Assembly: GCA_003024175.1 (NCBI GenBank)
Contig: MDYQ01000124.1
Location: 1 to 64,000, forward strand
From: Planoprotostelium fungivorum
Taxonomy: Eukaryota > Evosea > Variosea > Cavosteliida > Cavosteliaceae
Direction: 5' to 3'
Length of the DNA stretch: 64,000 bases
Below, piece after piece: positions 47,884 through 59,782 of this stretch. The translations under genes were made by a program, and so were the position numbers. Positions within the stretch are counted from its first letter, which is position 1. The number at the start of each line of letters is the position of its first letter. A model generated the notes under the pieces. It ran no database searches and was not told the origin of the DNA. It was given only the letters and a program-made list of their open reading frames with translations.

Positions 47884-50459
47884 TTATCCGTAGAGAGGAT
47901 TGGCTCTCTCCGTTCCTGGTGGCACATACATTGGGTTGTCATTCACCGTGGCAGCAGAGGCTGCACCGCTGGCAAAGTAATCGTAGCCCACTTTACCAGA
48001 GACGGCAGCGACGATGCCGACAGCTGCGGCGGCTCCCAGAGCGATACCTGCGATAGCTCCCACGCTTATACCGGCGATGGCGCCGGGGCTGAGACAAGTC
48101 GTGCCGTTACCGTAGCACACTCCGCAGCGATCTTCCACGGCTCCGTCCAAGAGTTGTAAGAAGCACCCGCTGGTGTCGTTACAAGAGACGACGTGACAAC
48201 CTCCGACTTTGGTGGATATGTTGGGGTTCTGGTAGCAGTCCACGGGAGGATACGTGCAGCCTAAGACGGGATCGCAAGTGTCTTGCAGGCACACCGACTT
48301 GGTAGGGCAGGGCTGGTAGATGTTCTGACATCCAAGCTTGGGGTCGCAAGTGTCTTGCGTGCAGACGCTGTAGTCATCGCAGACGGAGGCGACGTCGATG
48401 GGGGTGGAGCTGCAGCCCTTTCCTGAGACACACACGTCTGTGGTGCAGGCATTTCCGTCGTCACATTTGGCCTCAGTGAATTCACACTTGCCAGATTCCG
48501 GATTACAAGTCGATACGACGCAGGGGTCGGTGACTGATGCCGTGTCAATGATGAATCATCGAGTCACAATAGTAATCTCACCTCCACATTCTTTCGGCCT
48601 GGCGACACATTTTCCGGTGGTGGGGTCGCACGTGTTGATCTCACAGGCACTGTACTGAGCACACATTACTCCGGCGCACAGGCTGCTGTCGCAGCTGGTG
48701 ATGTTGCTGTACTGGCAACCCAGCTTGGCGTCACAAGTGTAGTTGGTGCAAACGTCTCCCTTGAAGCACTGATCTGCGGTGCTCTGAGTGATGCAGCCCA
48801 CGTCAGCCTGACAGAAGGCATCGTTACAAGCGTCTCCGTTCGTGCAGGTGGAGTTGGCATAAGAGCATCCTGCAGAGGGGTTGCATGTACCACTCTGGCA
48901 CTTATTACCATTCTGGCAGGTCACAGCCTTGTAGTAGCAGCCAGCACCCCCGGTGCTGGCCTTACAAGTACCTGAAGGTGTAAGGATGAGAAGAATTATC
49001 GCCGTATCTCACCTGCGTTACACTGATCCTCTGCGTCGTTACATTCGGGGCAGATGCAAGTCTCACCACACGAGCAGAAGCCCTTGCATCCGCTACCGCA
49101 AGGCTTCGAGGGAAAGTTAACACAAGTCTTACTGATGACCTGATATCGTCGTCAGTGCTGATGAGATGACGTCACGTGACGTCACCTGCTGTAACTTGCT
49201 GAGAAGTTGAGAGAAGTCTCCGACTTCGATGTAGTTCTCTTGAGGGTTCGTGGCGATCAATTTGAGACTGTCGGTGTCCAGATCATCACCGGAGACTCCG
49301 ATAGCGAAGACCGTCAAGTCAGATTGGGACTTGGCGTACTGGACTTGCTGCATGAAATCGACCTGGTAGTCCCAATTGTTACCACCGTCCGTTAATATGA
49401 GGAGGACCTGATGACGTCAGAAATGATGTCGACCGAATGAACGGGTCGTTTTACCTTGTCGACATTTCTGCCGCTGCTGCGGAGTAATTGGATAGATGTC
49501 TGGATTCCACAACCGATACAAGTGTCTCCCGACTGCCATCTCTGCGTGTAATTGACCGTGTTGGTGAACGAAGTCTTATCAGACAGAAGCTTGGGCGTCA
49601 CGGCCTGACTCACGTCAACACACGATCACCACGTCACATGACGTCACTCACCACGGCGGTGTAGGAGAATAGCACGAGACCCATCTCAACTCCGGTGGGG
49701 CCGAAATCGAAGGCATTGGCGAATTCCCTGACAAAGTCTCTCTCTTGCTTCCAGTTGTCTGCGGTGATGGAACCCGAAGTGTCGATGGCCACTACGACGT
49801 CCATGGCCTTGTAACACAGCTGCTGAGGGCAGTTCCAGCCTTGGTAAGATTTGAAGATGGAGGTGTCGTCGAGGGACTTGACGTTGGTGAACGTGAAGGT
49901 TCTACCAGTGCTGGTGACGGCCTATTCTTTGTCATCACATCATGACTCGCATCGACTGTGATGGATGATGATATTCAGCGATTCTCACCTTGCAGGGTCC
50001 GGAGGCGTCAGCCCACAGAGATGTCACGGTCTCAAGCTTGGTCGAGTTCGTCTTTCTAGACGTAGCCGAACAGTAACGGCCGCTCATGTGAATCGTGCCT
50101 CCAGTGGCAACGTCGGTCGATTGAGGCAAGAATTGGAGCTGCTTCTCGTTCCATGTGGCGGCATCACATGAGCTACCACAGCCAAGGTATCTGAGTTTGT
50201 TGTCGAAGTCGATGATCTCGATGGGCCCGATGGTGTAGTCGGTTCGTTGAGCGCTGGGGGATCCGGCAGAATAATACATTTTTCCGGTCAATAGACCCTG
50301 GTCGAATCAGTTCGTTTGGTTCGTTTGAACACGAGCGATTCTCACCTGGATGTTGGGGTCACCGGTGATCTTCACGTCAGCTGTGAAGGAATTGATTGCG
50401 GCTGGAGCAGCCAGAGCCACTCCTATGATATAAATGAAGGCTAGCGTTCGTGTGTTCAT
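47884..50459 (-). CDS. Sib-type (integrin-beta-like) adhesion protein: VWA, Cys-rich repeats, TM, NPxY tail
   Basis: A signal peptide (MNTRTLAFIYIIGVALAAPA) precedes a Cys-bearing N-terminal domain, then a von Willebrand A domain with the MIDAS sequence DVVVAIDTSGSIT, a KVLLILTDGGNN strand and VFAIGVSGDDLDTDSL. A long row of cysteine-rich repeats follows (CNDAEDQCNAGTCKAS, CTQDTCDPKLGCQ, CLQDTCDPVLGCT), of the CTDC type common in Dictyostelium surface proteins. The TM helix is glycine-zipper-like (AIAGISVGAIAGIALGAAAA). The short tail has two NPxY motifs (NPMY, NPLYG). This order matches the SibA family, whose tails bind talin and which mediate adhesion to particles and substrate during phagocytosis. 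Ends at 47884. Confidence 0.9.
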
Positions 50460-50667
50460 GACTTTGTCTGTGAGGTCGTGCCGAACGAATGTGAACCATC
50501 TGTGGGGACTCGTTCAACACTCCCACTTCCTGGGCGAAGGAAATGAAGCATATACCGCGGTATCCACCACAGCATGGAGGCTGAGGCTGTGCGTTGTAGG
50601 TGGACAAAACATCGAAAAAATGAAATTTCTAATTTCGTACGAAAAATCTGTGCGGAACAAAAGCAAA

Positions 50668-51208
50668 ATGGCCCAACACGAGACGACATGCAATGGGGAG
50701 GTCTTTCCCATAGAGCTACTACCCTTTGAAATGCAAAATCAGGTATGAGAGATTCACGGACAGAATGATGGATGAGATCTTCATCGTGACGTATTCACGT
50801 CCTTTGTGACGAGCGAATGCATTCAAACCTTATAATTTAATCGTATTATGATACAACATGAGTGAATTTGGATATTGTGGCTCACGCGTCCAGATCATCA
50901 CGTTCTTAGATATGAAGAGTCTTATTCGAATATCTATGGCATCTCATTTATGGAGAGAAATGGCTCTCTCAGAGGTTCATTGGCGATCCGCTTACTTTCA
51001 AAGATGGCATTCTTTTCCTCTACAAGGTTACAATGATAGAACTTGGAAGGAAACATTCAAAACCAGATACAGAGTCGAGCAGGAACTGTTACATGTCCAG
51101 TCTGTGAAAAGTGCGCCATCTCATTTTCGAGCCCGAATGACGATTGACAAAGTTCACAGACATGATACAACCTGTAAATACTCAAACCGTCAACGATCGC
51201 ACAACTGA
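50668..51208 (+). CDS. Small F-box protein
   Basis: Exons 50668-50742 and 50894-51208 join in frame. The product contains an F-box: VFPIELLPFEMQNQ across the intron into IITFLDMKSLIRISMASHLW, then WRSAYFQRWHSF. About 130 residues. The F-box lies at the N-terminus with a short tail and no visible substrate-binding repeats, so it may be a partial adaptor or be extended by further exons to the TPR gene (start about 51341). F-boxes link targets to SKP1-cullin ubiquitin ligases. Confidence 0.6.
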
Positions 51209-51340
51209 AACAGGTGAGCTCATTTCACATCTGCTCCTCTCATTCATCATCAGTTGTCACACAAAATAAAACTACCGAGACTACCTCAAAAGGTGTAGAC
51301 TTTCTCTTCCATCATCTCATACAGACAACAGATCAAGATG

Positions 51341-53257
51341 ATGGCTCTCAATACACCTTCGAAGTCTTCTTCGCCTTCGGTGATGAGCTGAAGAGGAGAG
51401 CCGAGAACCGAATATCGGCCGTAACAAAAGACAGTGGACCCATGGTGATCCCTTCATGCATCATCATCTCATTCCAACACGTGACACTGTCCAGGAGGAA
51501 GAGAAGAACGAAGTGTCCACGCTCATCGATGGTCTCACCGTGGAATTATTACTCCACATCGCTGCAGAAGAGTATGCCTCTGCTCTTCACCGTCTGAACC
51601 GAAGGAATATCACCGTGATACCAGGCGCCAGTTATCTCTCTTCTCCCGTACTGCAGGTGAAAATGGCAGGTTGTAGATGAACGAAATTCATATTGGCAGG
51701 TGGCATCTCTTCTATCGAATTTCTCCGTGTCAGAGAACAACGCCGCCGGTCAAACACAAGCGGCTTCTCTATTGAGAACGGGTGACATTTATTCTATTTT
51801 ATTCTTCTCACGCGATGCAGGTGTACCCAGCGAGCTCCACCTCAAGTACGCGGACGTATTAGCCACGCTCGCTCGCCTGAAGGAAACAAACCAAGCCAAC
51901 ATGCACATCATCCAGAGTCTATTCCTCGAAGCCAGTCACCTCTACAATCGAGCCGCCCAGCCCGGTGAAACCTCCATCTACAACGCTGTAGATTGACTCC
52001 CTCAGGCTTCTACATGCACGAGAACGTCTTACGCTACAGCGGAGACTGCCTCGTCGATCTGTCTCGAAAATATCCATCCGAGAGAGGACAAGAGCTGTTA
52101 GAGAGGGCGTGCAGCAAATACGAGGAGTCCCTCTCTGTCAACCCACAGTATTTCATGGCTCACTATTACTACGGCAGAACACTTCACCTCTTGGCGAACG
52201 CGAGGAAGGGAACACCGACGGCAGACGAGACGTTCGTGAAGGCCATCGAAAAGTTCAAGCAGGCCAGACTCATCAAAGCCGATGACGTGTATCTCATCTA
52301 TGAAGATGCTTCTGTCTTGCAGGATTTCGCGCTGACAAAGAGTGGAAGGGAGGCCGAGGAGCTGTTCAATCGAGCGGCGGAGAGGGTGAGTCGATCTACA
52401 CCGTTGTAGACGGCTGAAATGAGTAGTACGAGGAAGCGCATGAGCTGGCGAGAGATGACGCGTGGATCCTGCGAAATTGGGCGGACTCACTGTACGAGCA
52501 CGTCAAGCTCATCTTCGCACAGATCGAGGACTGCGAGAGCGAGATGGGCTACGAAGGTGACAGCGACCATCGTGATGGCCATGTCTAAAGACGTATAGAG
52601 CAAGAAGGCGATTGGGGTATGGGTAGATCGGAGGAACTGATGCAGCTCATCAACTTGGCCTGCGAAAAGTACCAGATGGCCGTCAACATCAACAACAACT
52701 ACACGAACGCCTTCAACTCGTGGGCTCTCGCCTTGTCTACGAGAGCCAAGATGGGCTGGTCCATCGAGGCATCGAGGTGATGTATCATCCGATATCACAT
52801 CACATGATTCATCCTCTATAGAGATTACTTCCGGGCGGCCTACGAGAAGTTTGAACGAGCCATCGCCACTCGTTCAGACGGCTCCAACATCGAGATCTGC
52901 AATTGGTCTATGACCCTCATATCACAAGCCATCAAAGAGGCCAAGTTCATCCTTCGCAGCCGCGGCCAACCTCTATCGCGTCCGTCGGTCCTCCTCCTCC
53001 TCTGTGAAGACGAAGCATGCCGCTCCCTCCTTCGCATGGCGAAGGCGAAACTGCAGGGCCTCCTCTTAAAGAACGACACGTGGTGCTTCTTCTGCATGGC
53101 GAGGTACTACGCCGCGAAGGGAAAGGGAGACAAGTGCAGAGAGTGGCTCGAGAGGTGCCATGCGGAGGGTTATCTTAAGAGGGCGACCCGCTGGCAGCTC
53201 TCCTACTTTGATAACGTCCGCGAGGCCGACTGGTTCAAGCGATGGACTCACCAGTGA
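51341..53257 (+). CDS. Tetratricopeptide-like helical repeat protein
   Basis: The start at 51341 (MALNTPSKSSSPS) is tentative. Later exons give HIAAEEYASALHRLNRR, DVLATLARLKETNQANMHIIQ, then TPR-like helix pairs: CSKYEESLSVNPQYFMAHYY, EKFKQARLIKADDVYLIYED, RNWADSLYEHVKLIFAQIED, ACEKYQMAVNINNNYTNAF, NSWALALSTRAKM, RAAYEKFERAIATRSDGSNIE and ARYYAAKGKGDKCREWLERC. Stop at 53255. The alternation of small and aromatic residues at TPR positions is clear. These proteins are protein-protein scaffolds. Introns at about 51970 and 52390 contain 18-nt near-palindromes of the recurrent motif. Confidence 0.72.
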
Positions 53258-53730
53258 CACGTCGATAGAGGCCGTGGTCTCTCACCGATAGAGGCGATGG
53301 ACATCTGTAAAGACATCCACAGATGTCTCTTTAGGATAAAGAATCTGAGGATGATGTCGGTTGTGCGAAGGTGCGAGATCGATGACATAGATTCTGCGGG
53401 GGCTCAGTGGGAAGCCAAAGAAAGTTGGGCCTCGGGAACACCTGAGGCGGTTTTTTCATTCGCAGGGGTTTAAGAGCTCGCGAGACGATTCTATATCTAA
53501 GGAAAGTAGACGAGAGGCGCAGACAGCGGGGAGCATTCCATTCAGAGGACGGAGAGAGCAGCGGGTATACTGTCTTTGTCTTTGTATCACAACGAGAGAA
53601 CGCTACAGTCTGTAGACACTGAGGGTCAGTTTCAATCAGACGCACACGCATATCATCCTTCGACCTCAATCGGTGGAAGCCCATCCAATTTTCCATTAGA
53701 ACATCACAACCCATCCACACAACACGAGCC
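53258..53730. other. Intergenic region, promoter of the ubiquitin-like/AN1 gene
   Basis: About 470 bases between two plus-strand genes. No ORF here carries a recognisable motif. The last 100 bases before the ATG at 53731 are AC-rich. No TATA box is convincing. Confidence 0.4.
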
Positions 53731-54958
53731 ATGTTCGTCAAGTATGGTAGCAAGAAGATAGAAGTTCAGATTACCCCAGAGTTAACCGTAGACCAACTGA
53801 AGAACGAGATTGAGAGGATAGAGGGAATGCCGATGCTAGAGCAGCGTCTCATTCACGGGGGGAAGCAATTACTTCAGGGTCAACAAACACTCTCGGGGTG
53901 TAACATCTCAGAGGACTCCACATTGCTTCTTCTGCATCAAACCAACTCAACACGGAACATCACACTGTATGTAAGAACTATCCAGAGAGAGCTCGATTTC
54001 AAGTTATCGGTCTCCCTCTCCGACACCATTGGAAGCATCCGATCCTCAATCAACGAGAGGGTCAGTCTCCCAGACACTTACAGTCTTGTATATAATGGCA
54101 TCGTCCTCACGGATAACCAAACCGTGCTGGACTATGGACTCCGCGAACGTTCTTCTGTATATATCGTCACACAGATCGTCATGGTAAGTGATTATTCTGC
54201 TATCCTCCATATATCATATTAATGTTTCATAGGAGGTAGAGAATTTAACGGGGGAGAGAGTTAAGATGAGAATCAACGACAACCGAATCACGGGGGAAGT
54301 CGTGGAGCGCCTCGTCGAACAACGCAGGGCCGTCAAGAAGAGGAAGCATGCCATGCGAGAGGAGAGAAGGAGCGCCGCTTCATCCACCACCACCACTCAG
54401 ACGACCACAACAACCACCGACTCTGATCCGTCCATGTTTTCTGGTCTGCGCCGAGGCTTCTTAAATGCAGCCGGGCCAAGAAAGAGATCGAAGACATCTG
54501 TAGAGTCTGCACCCTCTGCCCCTCCCACATCATGCGCAGCCGCAGCCGCCGTGACTGAGACAACCGTCACATCCTCTTCGTGCGGAGGTCCATTAGACAC
54601 CCTCAGCTCGTCTACCCCCATGCCCAAGATCATCTCGCAGCCACCGACCACCACCGAGATGGAGTCCACCATCATATCGTCCATGCCATCATCTCCCGTG
54701 ATGGTCCAGTCCATCGTGGACGTCCAGACCATCGTCTCCCCTTCATCTCCCCTCGTCCGTGGAGACCGCTGCTTCCAGTGCTCAAAGAGGGTGGGCCTCA
54801 CCGGCATCAAGTGTCGCTGTTCGAAACAATTTTGTGGTGCTCACCGCTATCCTGAAGAGCACAAGTGCAACTTCGATTATAAGACAGAGAACAAGAACCA
54901 ATTGACTAAGGCCAACCCCAAGGTGGAGGCCCCCAAGATACAACACATCGGCAAATAA
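53731..54958 (+). CDS. Two ubiquitin-like domains plus C-terminal AN1 zinc finger
   Basis: Exons 53731-54183 and 54233-54958 join in frame to give 392 residues. The first ubiquitin-like domain reads MFVKYGSKKIEVQI and LEQRLIHGGKQLLQG. A second follows (ITLYVRTIQRELDFKLSVSL and YSLVYNGIVLTDNQTVLDYG). A Thr/Ser/Pro-rich linker then precedes an AN1 finger, CFQCSKRVGLTGIKCRCSK, QFCGAHRYPEEHKCNFDY, with all expected Cys/His. AN1 proteins act in ubiquitin signalling, ERAD and the stress response, often through Cdc48. The gene is close in layout to ZFAND4-like proteins, which have an N-terminal ubiquitin-like domain and C-terminal AN1, but here the ubiquitin-like domain is doubled. Confidence 0.9.
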
Positions 54959-55458
54959 ATGAGAGAAAAAGGACTTGATTCTGTGAATCGACGTGATGAT
55001 GAGTCGAACACGAGCTCTCATCTTTGCCCATCAGTGGATTATATTTATAGTGGCCAAATATGAATGCATGGTGTGTGCTGATGGTCGTTATGACAACGTG
55101 GAGATCACAGCCTCAATTAGGCTTGATGTCGTATCAGCTGTGGTGCAGCACAAATAAGAGCTTAATATTAATTCTATTGAGTTTACGCACTCGTAGTCTT
55201 ATACAAAACCATCTTCTCGATCGGTCCAGGCATCATGTGGACACTCCTTCCGATTGGGCGGGAATAGACCAATTTACAGACTGAAGGTGCTTCTAAATGT
55301 TTCATCGAGATAGCAAACCGCCTCATTTTCTGTTTAGAAACATAACAGATGGAAGAAGAGGTGGAAGATGAGATGAGGCCGAAAGAGATCGAAAAAAAAT
55401 AAATTGGAAAATAAATAAAATCGAAACCTTTGACTTCGGCATCATCATCTCCCCAAAC
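54959..55458. other. Gap with no supported gene
   Basis: About 500 bases between two plus-strand genes. An A-rich tract (55370-55430) immediately precedes the next gene. Short ORFs lack any recognisable feature. Confidence 0.45.
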
Positions 55459-56038
55459 ATGACCGAGCCAAGGAAGGTAGTACCCATCGACAAGTGAGTT
55501 CCATCATTTCAAACACAAGGTCTCCTCCATCTCACCTCCATTTTCAGCCAGAATGATGCGATGAAGAATGAAATCAGGAAGACCCTCCTTGCATTCGAGG
55601 GTCAATCCACCATTCCTTACATCCTTGCTCCTCAGTACCTCTTCAAGGAGCACAGATACAAAATGCCCCAACCTAGACCTATTCCCCCCGAGAGACGTCT
55701 GGGTCATGCCGCCTACATGTTTGGAATGGGATGTCTCGTCCAGCCTGTCACCAACCTCCTGAGAAAGAGGAGAATCCTGTATCACCCGTGGATGTTGCCC
55801 GCATATGGTTTCTGCTTCTACACAGGACACAAGATCACGGTGGAGAGATTCGACGATTGGTATGCCGCCAAGACTAGAGTGAGTGATCGAATGAACGAAA
55901 CGATATGGATGATACTTCGAATCGTATAATGGATGATCTGCCCAATCACGCGAATGACACCTGTATCAGAGATACGAAAAATTCCCCTGGTTATTCACAG
56001 ACACACTCCCCGGTTTTGAAAAAGAACTGAGAGAATAA
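55459..56038 (+). CDS. Small membrane protein, possibly a complex I NDUFC2-like subunit
   Basis: Exons 55459-55493, 55548-55878 and 55970-56038 join in frame to give 144 residues. A single hydrophobic stretch (HAAYMFGMGCLVQPVTNLL) is followed by a basic RKRR, a second short hydrophobic helix (PAYGFCFYTGHKITVERFD) and RRYEKFPWLFTDTLPGFEKEL. The order NLLRKRR, aromatic helix, KxxxERFDDWYAA recalls NDUFC2 (B14.5b) of mitochondrial complex I, but similarity is weak and only the pattern supports it. It ends about 14 bases from the stop of the convergent PHD-finger gene. Confidence 0.45.
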
Positions 56039-56051
56039 ACCCATTCCATCA

Positions 56052-58538
56052 TCAGACATCCTCTTTATTCTCTTCTCTCGTGATTCGGCTCTCTTGGTCC
56101 TTCAAAAACGCAGCCAATCCGTTCATATTCAGACACAAGATCTTTCATCCCATTCAGAATCACATGTTGCATCTTTGACTCACCCTCTTTCGGAGAGCGG
56201 TGGCCATCAGTTCCTTATCGTTTGATAACACGATGACATGTCTAAACTCGCGATTGAGCATGGACAAGTTGTGAGCACAAGTTAAGAGGCTCGACAGATC
56301 TCTCATGGTGTCCACGGGCACCTCTTCTTCCGGCGAGCACCACCGCAGGACGCCCGATCTGATCTCTGCGAATGCGATCAGCGACGGAAGAATATGACGT
56401 CATCCATCACCCGTGTGTACGGACTGATAGATCTTAGCGGCGCTGCGACGTTCAGATTCTGGTTTTAGGGTTTACATTTCACCTCTGAGATAGTGTCGAC
56501 AGCAGACCCAGCATGGACAATGTCTCTCTGTTCATTCGGAGTCTGTACCTCACTCCTTCTCCTTTCACTCCCTATCACGTGTGATGACGTGTGATGACGT
56601 AATGTACGCAAGAGACTCACCTTGAGTGGTCGTAGTATGTCTTCAATTCGATGCAACAAATCTTCTTCTGAGAAGATGTCTGGAGTTAGCAGCAATAAGA
56701 CACCTATAAATAGATCAGAAGGGGAAATATTGATTTGCAGGCCCTGATGATTAAAATAGAATAAAATGATGTCTTACCCTCTCTACCGTACAATAGTTCC
56801 TCGGCTAACGGTTCCAACATTTTTCTCGACTTGATGCATCTGATGATTTTTCGTTCAGATTTCGCGGAGAAATGATTTTTCCGGATCACCTCTCTATGTA
56901 CAGTGTGTCACAGACGAATCTGATGTTCGGATGAATCATCAACAGCTCCCGGATAAATCGAAATTTCGTCGGGATTTCTGCGACGATGCGGGGGTCCACC
57001 TGTACAAATCAGGCGGGAGCTTTAAATTTCGAAATGTGACACCATGACGATGTCGATCGGTGCTTCTTTCGAATCCGCAAATTTCGTGTCCATGACTAGT
57101 TGTGCTCCTGCACCCTCCACCAGATATTTCGTCAGCATGTTCATCTACAACGATCACTCTTCATCTTCAAAATTCTCATCGTTTCATCGTGATGATCAGG
57201 TGATCATCTCGTCTGATGTGATCACGATCACGTGGATGATCATCATGATCATGTGTCTTTCGCGTTCTCACCTTCGTGTTGCTGTCGAAACCGTGATAAC
57301 CCAATCGAATCCCTCTCATGAATTGTAGATCATCTTCCCTCTCTTCTTCCTCCTCTTGCTCGCTGTCCGACACGTCCGAGTCAACAAACACACAGACCAA
57401 CACGCCACTCCTCTCCGCCTGCACCGTTCAGGCCACGCCGTGTGACGCCGTGTGATGACGTCATCGGTCTCAAAGTCTCACCCTGGGTATGCAAACGTCC
57501 GGCAGCATGGAGGGTAACCCCACGTACAACCGGTTCCCTCTGACGTTCGTCGTTGTAGAATAAGCTTTCCTCCCCTTCAGGATGGAATAGAGGTCCTCTT
57601 TGTACTCTACGGCAGGTTCTTCTGGTCGTAAGAACATGAGGTCCGTCACTTCAAAGCTCTCGTTCAGTGACTGTCTCGAAAAAAGCGCGGGAATCTTCAA
57701 TTGTAGATTGCCGGGTAGTTTCAACCTGGAAGCGGAATGAATATGCGAATTTTCACCGGAATTTCGGAAATACCGGTTCAGCCGGCGCATCTGATCGGGT
57801 CGGGCCATGATGACGAATCTTCCGAAATTCATCCGATTCAGAAAGACTTCACCACGCCAGGCGTACAGTGCGGGTCCCGCCAGGGAGATCAAAGTCATCT
57901 GTGGCGGCACGTTCTTCATGTCTGTAAAGGTGGTGATCAGTGAAATCTACGCGAAATTTCACTCACCCTCCTCGGATAGATTGCGGTTGAACTTGCAGAC
58001 TGGACAGAGCCACGTATCAGCGGGGACTACTTCTAAACGGGGACGCAGGCAGTGCATGTGACAGCCGCGCTGACAGTCTTTACCATCGCACAGCAGCATG
58101 GAGTCTGGTTTCCGTCCGGATCGACAGACGCAGCAGCGAACGTCGTCCGAATCGTCTTCTTCGTCTGGTTCTTCAACGAGATACCAGCTCGGCGTCACCT
58201 CTAATCGATCACGACGGAATGGAATCGAGTTGAAGGTGGAGATCGAGAGATGATGTGGACTCACTGACTTCTCCGTTCGTTCGAACGACCCTCCATTGTC
58301 CATTAGGCTCCTTTCCCAACACGAGAACTTTATCACTCAGCTCTCTCATGTATCTTCCGGTGAAATCCCTCTCTGAATGTCTGAGAAGAGACGATGAGTG
58401 GTTTCGACGAATAGACGTGGCTCACGGGCGGTGGACTGCGATGTTCGAGCCATTGTTATCATTCCCAATGCGCCTCCGTTTAGGATCTGATTGTTCTGAT
58501 TCACCTTGGTCGAGTCTTTGAACAGAGGGATCCGTCAT
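56052..58538 (-). CDS. PHD-finger protein with unresolved C-terminal region
   Basis: MTDPSVQRLDQGESEQSD starts at 58538. FTGRYMRELSDKVLVLGKE and EVTPSWYLVEEPDEEDDSDD lead to a PHD finger, CCVCRSGRKPDSMLLCDGKD with GCHMHCLRPRLEVVP and TWLCPVC, all eight ligands visible. An exon with SLAGPALYAWRGEVFLNRMN and RPDQMRRLNRYFRNSG follows. The C-terminal exons include SGVLVCVFVDSDVSDSEQ, MLTKYLVEGAGAQLVMDTKF and FRHVIVLSNDKELMATALRKR, which look like strands of a PIN/NYN- or VWA-type alpha/beta domain. I cannot decide which, nor exclude two genes. PHD fingers usually read histone H3 tails, so a chromatin role is likely. The end is at 56052-56065 depending on the last splice. Confidence 0.65.
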
Positions 58539-59782
58539 CTCGTCTGTTGTGTGGGATGTCATCTCTCAGGGGTTCGTTGATCACAGAGAAATCTCCTTTT
58601 TTTAACCGACTACAACGGTTCACGGGTGCACGTAACCCGCTGGTAATGTCCATGGTTGATCTCATTTTCATCGTGTGACTGTGTATCGTTGAGAGGGGTT
58701 GAATTCATAGGGTGTGAATCGCACAGAATACCGTCTTTGGAAGGTCGTATCGTGGACAGAACAGACAGAATGAGCGCACGTGGCTGTTTAAGAGAACAGC
58801 AGCTAAGAGTGATACGATATATCACCGGCATCCTTCGTTGAACCTCTGCATCTCACGAACCCCATTGAGATGATCGACGAGTGAAACGAAGGGCAAGAGG
58901 AACATGCAGAAGAAGAGAAGGTTTGATCTTGTTTTTATATGGAGTGTCTGCGGCCTTGGATGAAAACCTGGGCGACGAACGCAGGGAAAAGCGAGCCAGC
59001 AGAATTTAACGTCTTTGCACTCTCGATCAGCTTGCAGGTCGTGCAAGCTGTCACCCCACCTGTGTGCTCACCTGTGTGAGACAGTCAGAGAAGAAGATAG
59101 AAGGAGAGTGAACCTCACCTGTTCGTTTGCGGTTGCGTTAAAAAATGACCTGGAGCTTGGCCAACGAATAATGTTAGGACAGATTTTCCCGCCAGATTTC
59201 CTCTTACGCCGTAGTGGATTACCGTGTCACGAGCACGTTAAAGAATGAAATTAACAGCCCGCGAATTTTGGGCCTGGTTTTCAAGACGGCAAACGAACGG
59301 TGAGGTTCACTCTCCTATCTTCTTCTCTGACTGTCTCACACAGGTGAGCACACAGGAATTGATAATCACGAACGTACACCTTCCACACACTGTTATCTGA
59401 GGTTCAAACTGTTAATAGTTTGTGTTCATTTGAGATCGCTAATGTCGAAAAAGATGACACAAGAATGAGAAGGAATGTTCAATACGAATCGTGTACTCAC
59501 ATTCGCTTATCCATTTTTGCATTCAAATTTACCGTCTACGAGTTCACGTTGATCACAGACATCACCGTTCGATTGTCGATGGTCCGACCATTGGGGTATA
59601 TCGACGAGATAATTTTCAAATGTTCACGGTTGATGGATATCTTTCATTGGCATTGTCAAGCACGTCGTGGTCGTACACAGTCATTGGGCATCTTCTATAA
59701 AAGAGAAAATGGATTGGATTGTAGATTCGATTCATCATCGCACCAACCGGGGCAGCAGATCACATTGAAGAGACGGACGGAC
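58539..59782. other. Intergenic, holds a foldback element
   Basis: This 1.2-kb gap separates the PHD gene and CASP. It contains the inverted-repeat element 59059-59356. The rest has only short ORFs, none with a recognisable motif. Confidence 0.5.
59059..59356. mobile_element. Foldback/MITE-like element with about 70-bp terminal inverted repeats
   Basis: The left arm (59059-59130) begins CCTGTGTGCTCACCTGTGTG and the right arm (59289-59356) is its reverse complement with only a few small differences. The arms enclose about 158 bases without coding capacity. The total is about 298 bp. I saw no obvious target-site duplication. A MITE or foldback element is the simplest reading; two oppositely oriented copies of a short repeat is the alternative. 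The element superfamily is not identified. Confidence 0.7.

Noticed and set aside
53331-53753. 140-codon minus-strand ORF
   Set aside because: It runs across the start codon of the ubiquitin-like/AN1 gene and has no motif, so it is a shadow in a promoter region.
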